Origin: an uncultured Oscillospiraceae bacterium
GTDB taxonomy: Bacteria; Bacillota; Clostridia; Oscillospirales; Oscillospiraceae
Direction of reading: 5' to 3'
NCBI GenBank assembly: GCA_947630755.1
Contig: CANRIU010000015.1
Location: forward strand, 1 to 36,543
DNA length: 36,543 nt
Shown one piece after another: positions 7,058 through 15,113 of the stretch (position 1 is the first letter of the stretch; each line of letters starts with the position of its first letter). The notes under the pieces are model-generated. The model saw only the letters and a program-made list of their open reading frames with translations, made no database searches and was not told the DNA's origin. Position numbers and translations under genes: made by a program.

Positions 7058-10000
7058 ATGAAGGAATCTGCAAGGCGCCTTCTGGCATCCCTGCTGGCCT
7101 TTGTGATGGTGCTGGGGCTCACCCCGGCGGTCATCGCGGAGGAGGGAGAGAGCGGCGGAGGCCGGGTGACCTGGGAGAAGCTGGGGGAGCGCACCTCCGC
7201 CCCGGCGGACCAGGGAAAAACGCCGGGTGAGGACGCGCTCTACGGCGAGGACGACGTGGTCCGCGTCTCCATCGTCATGGACAAGCCCTCCACGCTTGAG
7301 CGGTTCGGAGGAAACGGCGAGCCCTTTGCCGTTACGGCCTCCACTCCGGCGGCGATCTCCTACCGGGAGAAGCTGGAGAGCGAGCAGGCATCCGCGGCGG
7401 CGGTCATCTCCCGCAGGGCTCTGGGCGGGGAGAAGCTGGACGTGGTGTGGAACCTCACGCTGGTGACGAATATGATCTCCGCCAACGTAAAATACGGCGA
7501 GATCGACGCCATAAAGGCGGTGCCCGGGGTACAGGATGTGTTCGTCGAGAACCGCTTCATGGCGATGAGCGGCGGCGAGGGGGACTTTGCCCCCGCAATG
7601 GCGACATCCTCAAAGCAGACGGGCAGCTCCGCGGCCTATGACGCGGGCTACTACGGCGCGGGCAGCAGGATCGCCATAATCGACACCGGGATCGACCCGG
7701 ACCACCAGTCCTTCAGCGATAAGGCGCTGGAATATGCCCTTGAGAAGGACTTCGGCAGCGACTATGCGGAGGAGCTGGACCTTCTCACCCTCGACGAGGT
7801 GGAGGAGAGGTTCTCCGAGCTGCACATAAGCTCCCTCCCCGGGAACCCGGTGAAGGACGCCGCGTCCCTGTACGCCGGCCTGAAGCGGCCCTTCAACTTC
7901 AACTATATCGACGCGTCCCTCGATGTCTCCCACGACAACGACCGTCAGGGCGCCCACGGCTCACATGTGGCGGGCATCGCCGCGGCGAACAGGTACCTGG
8001 AGAGCGGAAGCACGTTTGTCAGCGCGCTGGACAGGGCGAAGGTGCAGGGCGTGGCGCCGGACGCGCAGATTTTGACCATGAAGGTCTTTGGCAAGGCCGG
8101 AGGGTCCTATGAGTCCGACCACTTCGCGGCGATAGAGGACGCGCTGGTGCTGAAGGCTGACGTCATCAACATGTCCATCGGAACATACATGGCGGGGCAG
8201 ACCTACAACAGGCAGTACGCCGACGTGCTCGCGAAGCTCGAGAGCAGCGACACGGTCATAACCGTCGCCGCCGGAAACTACGGCTCCTATGTGGACATGG
8301 GGACCCAAAACGGGCACCTCTACTCCGACGACGTGAGCATGGACACCGTGGGCAACCCGGGAGCATACACCGGGGCGCTCACCGTGGCGTCCGTGGACAA
8401 CATCGGCGCTACGGGGTACTTCATCTCCGTGGGGGAGAACAGTATGTTCTACCTGGAGGGGAGCGGCTCCAATCCTCCCATGGCCAGCATCGGCGGGGAT
8501 ACGGAGCTGGACTTCGTGTACCTGGACAGCGTGGGACTTGTGGCGGACTACCAGCTTGAGCCGCCCGAGGTGACGGAGATTTACGAAAACCAGCTCGAGA
8601 TACTGAACAGCGAAGTCAGCCTCGAGGGCAAGGTCGTGGTGGTGAACCGCGGCGTGTCGCCCTTCTTTGCCAAGGGAAACGCGGCAGACAAGCTCAAGGC
8701 AAAGGCGCTTATCATCATAAACAACGCCGCGGGCTCCGTGGGAGCGGACATGGCGGGGTACACGGGGACAATACCCGTGGTGACGGTGAATCTCAACACA
8801 AAAGAGTACTTTGTGACCGAAAATTCCGGGACCATCAGCACCGAGTACAACAGTGACGGAGAGCAGGGGGCTTCCGAGATAAGCTATTACACCGGAAAGC
8901 TCACGGTGTCCGACGAGCTCACGTCAGAGTATTTTGACGAGGACAGCACGATAAGCGATTTCAGCGCCTGGGGCGTGCCGGGGGATCTCTCCATAAAGCC
9001 GGAAATCACCGCGCCCGGAGGGAGCATCTACTCCGTGGACGGGTCCTCCACCACATCCACAGACAAGTACACCACCATGAGCGGGACATCCATGGCGGCT
9101 CCTCAGGCGGCGGGCATGGCGGCGCTGGTGGCGGAGTATGTGAAAAAGAGCGTGACTGACAGCGAGCTTACCACGCGGCAGCTTGTGCAGTCGCTCCTCA
9201 TGTCCACCGCAGCACCCATAAAGGACGGGAACAACTACTACCCCATACTCCAGCAGGGCGCGGGACTTGCAAACGTGGGTAGCGCCGTTATGGCGGAGTC
9301 CTACATAACCGTCGCGGGGCAGCCCGACGGCAAGGTGAAGGCGGAGCTGGGCGAGGACGCCGGGCGCAGCGGCGAGTACACCGTGGGCTTCACGATACAC
9401 AACCTTAAAAATACGGAGCTCACATACAACATAAGCGCCGAGGCGTTCACCCAGGGGCTTGTGGAGATCGACGGCGAAATGTACATGGACACCGCGACCA
9501 CGGGGCTTGACGCCGATGTGAAGGTATATCTCAACGGCTACAACTCCGACGGGACGGTCAAGGTGCCCGCAAATGGGACGGCGGATGTGACGGTGGTCAT
9601 TACCCTCGCCGCCTCCGCCAGGGCGGCCCTTGCCCAGTACCCCTGCGGGGCGTACATCGAGGAGTTCATCACGGCAAAGCCCGACAGCTACGCCGACGGG
9701 AATGATATGGTGACGGGCGTGACCCACTCCATCCCGGTGCTGGCCTTCTACGGGAGCTGGACCGAGGCCTCCATGTTCGACAGGATAACAAACGAGGAGT
9801 ACATCTACGGCCTCTCCGACCGCGTCCCCTACACCAGGCTCATGGACACGAACGTGCTGACACTGCGGTATGACGGGGATCTTGCCGACATCTTCATGAT
9901 GACAGCGGGCGCGGGAGAGGGCGACGCCTACACATATCTTGCCGACCGCGCGGCCTTTGACCCGGCCTTAGCCAGCGTTGCAACATACTACTTCACCCCC

Positions 10001-11836
10001 ATACGCAACTTCGCAAACTCCCTGCTTCGGATAACCGACGCCGAGACCGGGAAGGAGTATTTCCGGGAGGAGCGGGGCGACAGCTACGCGGCCTTCTACG
10101 ACGAGGACCGGGAGGTCTGGCATTACACCGACCAGACGGCGTACTTCGACTGGCGGGGCACCGATATGAATGGCGCGGAGCTGCCCGACGGCACCACAGT
10201 ATGCGTCAGCGTCACCCTGGCCCCGGAGCTTTATGTCTCCGAGTCAGGCACTGCTTGGGATAAGCTGGGCGCCGGCGCGACCATCAGCCGCGTCGTCACC
10301 GTGGACCGGTCCGCCCCGGAGCTTCTGGACGTGGACGACACCAGAATCACCGACGACGCCCCCACGCTGGGCGTGAGGGTGCGGGACAACGAGTATATCT
10401 CCCGGGTGAGCCTATATAGCGCGGCCGACACCTCCGCAGACAGTGTGCTCTGGGAGGTCGTGCCCGACCAGATGACCGCCGGGGAGGCATACACCGTGAC
10501 GCTGGATCTCTCCAGCGCCGTGGGCGAGAGCTTTGTCCTTGAGATAGAGGACTACGCCGGACATGTAAGCGTTTACTCGCTGAAGATGGACCTGACGGCG
10601 AGGGTGAAGGCGTATTACAGCTTCTATGCCGTGAACGAGGGCGTCCTTTACGGTTATGACAAAGAGGGCACAGGAGGAATTATCGGCGAGACCTTTGACG
10701 CGGTTGATGTAGCCGATTATGTGGACGGATACATATTCTACGGTACGGCCTTTGATGAATCCTATTACGCCATGCCCTTTGGCGACCCCGCCCACGCTTC
10801 CCTTATCGGAACGTTTGACATATATGATGTCATGGGCGATGAGCTTGATTACTTTGGAGACCTTTATCCTGTTTCCCTTCCCACCGACATGGCATACAAC
10901 GCCAGGGACGGAAAGCTCTACTTCCTCGAGTATATCAGCGCGACAGATTACCCGATGGAGGATGATACTGAATACCATTGGACCAGTGAGCTAAAGTACC
11001 GCATGGTGGCGCTTGTCACACTTGATCCCAGAGACGGCACATTTGAGCTGGTGAAGGTGCTCGGCACTGACAAATTCAGCTGCGGACAATTTGGTCATAT
11101 CTCAGAGCCCGATGGGATGCTGTTCCAGACGCTTGCAATAGATACGGACGGAAATATTTATGCGACAAGGGCTTTGGATTCCATCGTAATATCAAGTGAT
11201 CTCGATTGGGAAACTGAAGAATTTTATGAGTATGAAGAAATTTCATATGAGACCAACTGGGAGATCTACCAGCTTGACCTGACTGATAATGGCGACAACA
11301 GACTTCTTGGCTCCGTATTCACCAAGGATGCCGACCATGCTCCGCATTATCTCTCCCTCGACTGGAATGACGAGCGCGATTGCCTCGCGGGCATGTTCGG
11401 ATACTATAACGAGAATTATGACAGCACCGATTTGATCCTCGAGTTTGACCTTACCGGGGACGAGCTGACATACGAAGAGATAGCGTCAATTTATGTGGAG
11501 GAAGAGTATCAGAGCCTGTCCGCCTTCACCGTTATCGGCAACTCAGCCGCAACCTTTGATTTCGACGGGGACGGGACCACGAGCAAGGTGCTTGACGGGC
11601 AGGCGCTGCTGGACCTTGTCACAGGGAAGCGCACGTCCATCGTCAAGAACGCCTATGCGGACTTAAACGGTGACGGCGTTGTAAACACCTTCGACGTGGA
11701 GATGCTCCAGCACATGGAGCTGGGGAGCCAGACCTTCGCCCCCACCACGGATGCCACGGGAGTGGTGATCTCCGCCGCCAGCGTGGAGATGCGTCTGGGA
11801 AGCGAGCTGGAGCTCTCCGCCTACGCGGACCCCTGA
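7058..11836 (+). CDS. Secreted subtilisin-like (S8, lactocepin/C5a-peptidase type) protease, N-terminal 1592 residues before an in-frame TGA
   Basis: Large extracellular serine protease. A Sec signal peptide (KESARR then a hydrophobic run ending AVIA) is followed by an inhibitor-type pro-region (about 60-190) and the S8 domain with Asp209 (IAIIDTGID), His300 (GAHGSHVAG), oxyanion Asn407 (AAGNYG) and Ser678 (GTSMAAP); all catalytic residues are present. A PA-type insert lies between Asn407 and Ser678 (KAKALIIINNAAG region). Fn3-like segments, a beta-propeller-like region (about 1190-1490) and two dockerin-type calcium loops, DFDGDG (1501) and DLNGDG (1535), follow. A Big2 domain starts near 1562 and is cut by TGA at 11834-11836, codon 1593; the same frame continues without another stop to 14698. 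AAAGGAG precedes the ATG. The region 10610-11560 is more AT-rich than its surroundings. Likely role: surface or released digestion of peptides or host proteins. Confidence 0.88.
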   Translation: MKESARRLLASLLAFVMVLGLTPAVIAEEGESGGGRVTWEKLGERTSAPADQGKTPGEDALYGEDDVVRVSIVMDKPSTLERFGGNGEPFAVTASTPAAISYREKLESEQASAAAVISRRALGGEKLDVVWNLTLVTNMISANVKYGEIDAIKAVPGVQDVFVENRFMAMSGGEGDFAPAMATSSKQTGSSAAYDAGYYGAGSRIAIIDTGIDPDHQSFSDKALEYALEKDFGSDYAEELDLLTLDEVEERFSELHISSLPGNPVKDAASLYAGLKRPFNFNYIDASLDVSHDNDRQGAHGSHVAGIAAANRYLESGSTFVSALDRAKVQGVAPDAQILTMKVFGKAGGSYESDHFAAIEDALVLKADVINMSIGTYMAGQTYNRQYADVLAKLESSDTVITVAAGNYGSYVDMGTQNGHLYSDDVSMDTVGNPGAYTGALTVASVDNIGATGYFISVGENSMFYLEGSGSNPPMASIGGDTELDFVYLDSVGLVADYQLEPPEVTEIYENQLEILNSEVSLEGKVVVVNRGVSPFFAKGNAADKLKAKALIIINNAAGSVGADMAGYTGTIPVVTVNLNTKEYFVTENSGTISTEYNSDGEQGASEISYYTGKLTVSDELTSEYFDEDSTISDFSAWGVPGDLSIKPEITAPGGSIYSVDGSSTTSTDKYTTMSGTSMAAPQAAGMAALVAEYVKKSVTDSELTTRQLVQSLLMSTAAPIKDGNNYYPILQQGAGLANVGSAVMAESYITVAGQPDGKVKAELGEDAGRSGEYTVGFTIHNLKNTELTYNISAEAFTQGLVEIDGEMYMDTATTGLDADVKVYLNGYNSDGTVKVPANGTADVTVVITLAASARAALAQYPCGAYIEEFITAKPDSYADGNDMVTGVTHSIPVLAFYGSWTEASMFDRITNEEYIYGLSDRVPYTRLMDTNVLTLRYDGDLADIFMMTAGAGEGDAYTYLADRAAFDPALASVATYYFTPIRNFANSLLRITDAETGKEYFREERGDSYAAFYDEDREVWHYTDQTAYFDWRGTDMNGAELPDGTTVCVSVTLAPELYVSESGTAWDKLGAGATISRVVTVDRSAPELLDVDDTRITDDAPTLGVRVRDNEYISRVSLYSAADTSADSVLWEVVPDQMTAGEAYTVTLDLSSAVGESFVLEIEDYAGHVSVYSLKMDLTARVKAYYSFYAVNEGVLYGYDKEGTGGIIGETFDAVDVADYVDGYIFYGTAFDESYYAMPFGDPAHASLIGTFDIYDVMGDELDYFGDLYPVSLPTDMAYNARDGKLYFLEYISATDYPMEDDTEYHWTSELKYRMVALVTLDPRDGTFELVKVLGTDKFSCGQFGHISEPDGMLFQTLAIDTDGNIYATRALDSIVISSDLDWETEEFYEYEEISYETNWEIYQLDLTDNGDNRLLGSVFTKDADHAPHYLSLDWNDERDCLAGMFGYYNENYDSTDLILEFDLTGDELTYEEIASIYVEEEYQSLSAFTVIGNSAATFDFDGDGTTSKVLDGQALLDLVTGKRTSIVKNAYADLNGDGVVNTFDVEMLQHMELGSQTFAPTTDATGVVISAASVEMRLGSELELSAYADP

Positions 11837-14698
11837 TTTTTGGCGGACAGGGGCGTGATCTGGTCGAGCTCCGACGAGAGCATAGCGAGAGTCAACGCCC
11901 AGGGCGTTGTGACCGGGATCACCCCGGGCACGGCGACAGTTACCGCGGCGTCGGTGCTGGACCCCGAGGTCACGGCACAGTGCCAGGTGACGGTCCTCGC
12001 CGCGGAGTATGACCTCACGGGCGTTGTCATGGACGCGAACAGCGACGCGCAGCTGTTTGCCATGGATGTGGCGCACCTTCAGGGGTGGCAGCCCGTGACG
12101 CCACTCAAGGACGACATCGACGTTATCTCCGGGACCTTCTACGACCCCACGGACGAGGAGGGCGACGAGATCGCCTTCGTCATGGACAGCGGATTTGTAA
12201 TTTATCAGATCGATCCGGCGACCGGGGAGACTATCACAAAGAGCGGCAGGAAGACATACCCGCTCAGTGACATGACGGTTCTGGAGGGCGTGAGCACAAA
12301 GGACAGCCCCATGGTGCTCGGTGTCTACGGGCCCATGCTGCTTTTCGGAATAAACGGGGTCATGGAGGACAAATTTGAGACGGGCTTCCTCAGTATGGCC
12401 TATGTCCTCCCCAGCTACGGCGCGGAGGCGCTGGTGGGCGTGGCCTACGCCGGGTCCTTCCGGGAGGGCACCACGGAGTATGAGGTGGTCTACGCCATCG
12501 ACGACGTGGGGAATTTCTGGCTCATGTACTTCGACTTCACCGACAGGCAAAACCCGGTGTTGGAGCAGGCGCTTTGCATCTACACCGATCTTCCGGAGGA
12601 CCAGATAAGCGCAACAGGCCAGGGCGTGCACCTGTGCTCCATGGTGGTCAGCGACATCGACACCATACTCTTCTCCCGCCAGAACGGCAAGACCGCGGAG
12701 ATCTACCTTCTGGAGCGCGAGGAGTACGAGGAGAGCGGGTCCGTACAGAACTACTTCAGCGCGGCGCACATCGCCGACATGGGCAGCGACTGCTTCCCCG
12801 CGGTGATGTTCTCCGCGGTGTCCACGGCGGCGGAGGATACGCCCGGCGGCGGATGGGACGACGATTACGATGATTATGACGACTACGACGACTGGTCCGT
12901 CATGCCGCCCCTTGGCGAGGAGCTGAGCGACCTTGCCGGGACATCCGGCGAGGATGCCTCCGCCCCGGCGGAGGACCAGCTCCCAGAGGTGGAGATCGCC
13001 GAGGTCCCCGGCAACGGCGAGACTGAGGGTGACGAGACTGAGGAGGCTGCGCCCGAGACTGACGAGACTGAGGCGGATGCGCCTGAGACTGACGAGACTG
13101 AGGCGGATGCGCCTGAGACTGACGGGGGCGAGCCGGAAATCGACATCTCCGAGCCCGTGAACGTCATAGTCGGCGGGACCGCCGCCGTCAGGCAGACATC
13201 CTCCTCCGGCGCGACGTCCACCGTGACCGTCACGGTGGATGAGGACAGTACGAACGGGCTTCTCACCGTGGATTACAAGCCCGGCGAGGTGACGCTGGTC
13301 TCCGTGAGGGGAACAGGGAGCCTTGTGAGCATAAACGACAGGGTCAGCGGCACAGTCACCATCGGCTGGGCCTGCGGCGAGGACAGCGGCGTCTTCACCT
13401 CCGGCAAGGTTATCGCGGAGCTGGTGTTCCAGCGCAGGAGCGCGGACATAACCGGGACCGAGGTGCGCCTTACCTACGGCGAGCTTGCCGACGGCGAGGG
13501 CGTGGGCGTCGGGGCGTTGCCCGAGGCGGAGGAGACCGCCGTGGCCTTCTACGAGCCCGTGGTACCCGCAGCGACACCCGATGTGGTGACGGGCAGCGCC
13601 GCCGAGGGCGGTGAGATCGTCACCGAGACCACCGCCGCTCCGACGGCCTCCGTCAGCGACGGCGAGGCGAGCGTCCAGGTCTCCGACTCCATGGGCGCGG
13701 AGATAGTCAGGCAGGCGCAGCAGAACAGCTCCGACAAGGTGGTTATCGCGCCGGAGATAGCGGGAGAGGTGACGAGGACCGAGGTCACGATCCCCGCCGG
13801 GACCGCTGCCGAAATTGGCGAAAAGACTGACGCGGACCTTGTGGTGGAGACGCCCGCGGGGGATGTCACCATACCCAACGGAGCGCTCTCCGAGCTTGAC
13901 GGGGCCATCACCGTGGCGACCGAGGCGAAGGGCGGCGCCGTCAGCGTCGAGGTCGCGGCGGACGGCGAGATCCTCACCCAGGTGCCCGGCGGCATCAGGG
14001 CCGCCCTGCCCCTCGGAGACGGCGAGGTGGCGGTGATAGTCGGCGAGGACGGCACCGAGACGATAGTTCCCAAGTCTCTGGTGGACGGCGGGGAGACCTA
14101 CGTCCTGCTCCGGGGCTCGGCGACAGTGAAGATAAAGGACAACAGCAGGAGCTTTACGGATATGCCGGAGAGCGAGGCTTACGTCAGGACGATAGACTTC
14201 GTGTCAAGCCACGAGCTCTTCCAGGGCACCGGGGCGGAGACGTTCTCCCCCTCCGCGTCCATGGACAGGGCGATGATGGTCACGGTGCTGTGGCGTCTTG
14301 AGAGCGAGGCCGCGCCGACGGCGGTGGAAAATTACAGCGATGTGTCCGCCTCCGCCTGGTACGCCGAAAGCGTGGCCTGGGCCGAGGAGAACGGCATCGC
14401 CAACGGCTACGGCAACGGCATCTACCAGCCCAAAAAGGCGATAAGCCGGCAGGAGATGGTGACGATGCTCTACCGCTACGCGATTTTTGCGGGCATGGAC
14501 ACCGATAGGACCGACGACCTTGCGGCCTTCGCCGACGCCGGGGACGTGTCCGGCTACGCCAGGGAGGCCATAGCCTGGGCCGTGGCGAACGGCATAATCA
14601 CCGGGACCGACTCCGGGCGGCTGAACCCCTCTGGAAGCGCCAGCCGCGCCCAGGTGGCGACGGTGGTGATGAGGCTCGTGGCGCTGATGGTGAAATAA
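11837..14698 (+). CDS. C-terminal part of the same protease gene: Big2, cohesin-like and three SLH repeats
   Basis: In-frame continuation of the protease after the TGA, about 950 residues. It completes a Big2 domain (VIWSSSDESIARV, GVVTGITPGTATV), then a beta-rich region, an acidic linker with DDYDDYDDYDD and 10-residue ETDETEADAP repeats, a cohesin-like domain (about 13160-13480; NGLLTVDYKPGEVTLVSV, GTVTIGWA), a Thr/Val-rich stretch and three SLH repeats (14149-14695) that would bind secondary cell-wall polymers. There is no ribosome site before the first possible starts (TTG 11840, GTG 11855) and no signal peptide, so independent translation as a functional protein is doubtful. It is either the lost anchor of a broken gene, a readthrough extension, or an artefact of a single base error (TGG to TGA would give Trp). 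Confidence 0.75.
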   Translation, partial: FLADRGVIWSSSDESIARVNAQGVVTGITPGTATVTAASVLDPEVTAQCQVTVLAAEYDLTGVVMDANSDAQLFAMDVAHLQGWQPVTPLKDDIDVISGTFYDPTDEEGDEIAFVMDSGFVIYQIDPATGETITKSGRKTYPLSDMTVLEGVSTKDSPMVLGVYGPMLLFGINGVMEDKFETGFLSMAYVLPSYGAEALVGVAYAGSFREGTTEYEVVYAIDDVGNFWLMYFDFTDRQNPVLEQALCIYTDLPEDQISATGQGVHLCSMVVSDIDTILFSRQNGKTAEIYLLEREEYEESGSVQNYFSAAHIADMGSDCFPAVMFSAVSTAAEDTPGGGWDDDYDDYDDYDDWSVMPPLGEELSDLAGTSGEDASAPAEDQLPEVEIAEVPGNGETEGDETEEAAPETDETEADAPETDETEADAPETDGGEPEIDISEPVNVIVGGTAAVRQTSSSGATSTVTVTVDEDSTNGLLTVDYKPGEVTLVSVRGTGSLVSINDRVSGTVTIGWACGEDSGVFTSGKVIAELVFQRRSADITGTEVRLTYGELADGEGVGVGALPEAEETAVAFYEPVVPAATPDVVTGSAAEGGEIVTETTAAPTASVSDGEASVQVSDSMGAEIVRQAQQNSSDKVVIAPEIAGEVTRTEVTIPAGTAAEIGEKTDADLVVETPAGDVTIPNGALSELDGAITVATEAKGGAVSVEVAADGEILTQVPGGIRAALPLGDGEVAVIVGEDGTETIVPKSLVDGGETYVLLRGSATVKIKDNSRSFTDMPESEAYVRTIDFVSSHELFQGTGAETFSPSASMDRAMMVTVLWRLESEAAPTAVENYSDVSASAWYAESVAWAEENGIANGYGNGIYQPKKAISRQEMVTMLYRYAIFAGMDTDRTDDLAAFADAGDVSGYAREAIAWAVANGIITGTDSGRLNPSGSASRAQVATVVMRLVALMVK
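13031..13123 (+). repeat. 30-bp tandem repeat encoding ETDETEADAP
   Basis: Two perfect 30-bp units (13055-13084 and 13085-13114), a degenerate unit before them and a 9-bp partial unit after. They encode an acidic linker between the beta-rich region and the cohesin-like domain. Confidence 0.85.
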
Positions 14699-14700
14699 GG

Positions 14701-14745
14701 GCAAAAAGTTAAGAAAAGCGGAGGACCGCCTGCGGCGGTCCTCCG
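14701..14745 (-). terminator. Strong hairpin after the SLH protein gene, T-rich on the minus side
   Basis: A 12-bp perfect stem (14719-14730 and 14734-14745, loop TGC). On the minus strand it is followed by CTTTTCTTAACTTTTT, so it best fits a terminator for the minus-strand GH32 operon, though that gene ends about 370 nt away. On the plus strand no T-run follows. Confidence 0.5.
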
Positions 14746-14782
14746 AAAGAGATCGCCGGAAAAGCCCGGCTTTATCGGAAGA

Positions 14783-15086
14783 CTTAAGCGGCAGGCGCTG
14801 ATGCGCCCGCCGCTTAAGTTTGTCAAAGAACTCAAATTCGATATTATTCCCGGCGGCATACGCGTCGGAAAACCCCCTTTTGCCGCCCAGACTGGCCCCG
14901 CAGGCGCCATTTCGGAGCGCAACCGCCCGTAGGGCGGCTCTTAGCGCGGAGATGTGTACGAAGTGCATGGAGGGGACCGACAAATTTCTTCCGTCGACAA
15001 AGGCTTTGCCTTTGCCGACGGCTTGAAAAGCCCGAAGGGCTTTTTCGACAGACCAAAGCGGCAGGCGCTGGTGCGCCTGCCGCTTT
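14783..15086. repeat. Intergenic hairpin-flanked element, copy A
   Basis: Left hairpin 14783-14818 and right hairpin 15055-15086 share the stem GCGGCAGGCGC/GCGCC-GCCGC and flank about 235 bp of non-coding sequence. The first 53 bp of the core (14820-14872) match copy B at 45 of 53 positions without gaps. Inside are further hairpins: CCGCCC/GGGCGG near 14925, GTCGACAAAGGC/GCCTTTGCCGAC near 14993-15020, and AAAAGCCC/GGGCTTTTTCGAC at 15026-15049. No open frame, ribosome site or transposase is seen. It fills the spacer between the convergent genes ending at 14698 and 15114. Confidence 0.65.
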
Positions 15087-15113
15087 AGCTTATGCTTATA
15101 TTTGCTTTTAAGC

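Noticed and set aside
11834-11836. TGA read as selenocysteine or as tryptophan by an altered code
   Set aside because: No Cys/Sec-type context or nearby SECIS-like hairpin was seen, and other genes here end normally at TGA.
13055-13114. CRISPR-like repeat
   Set aside because: The units are directly adjacent without spacers and encode a linker in frame.
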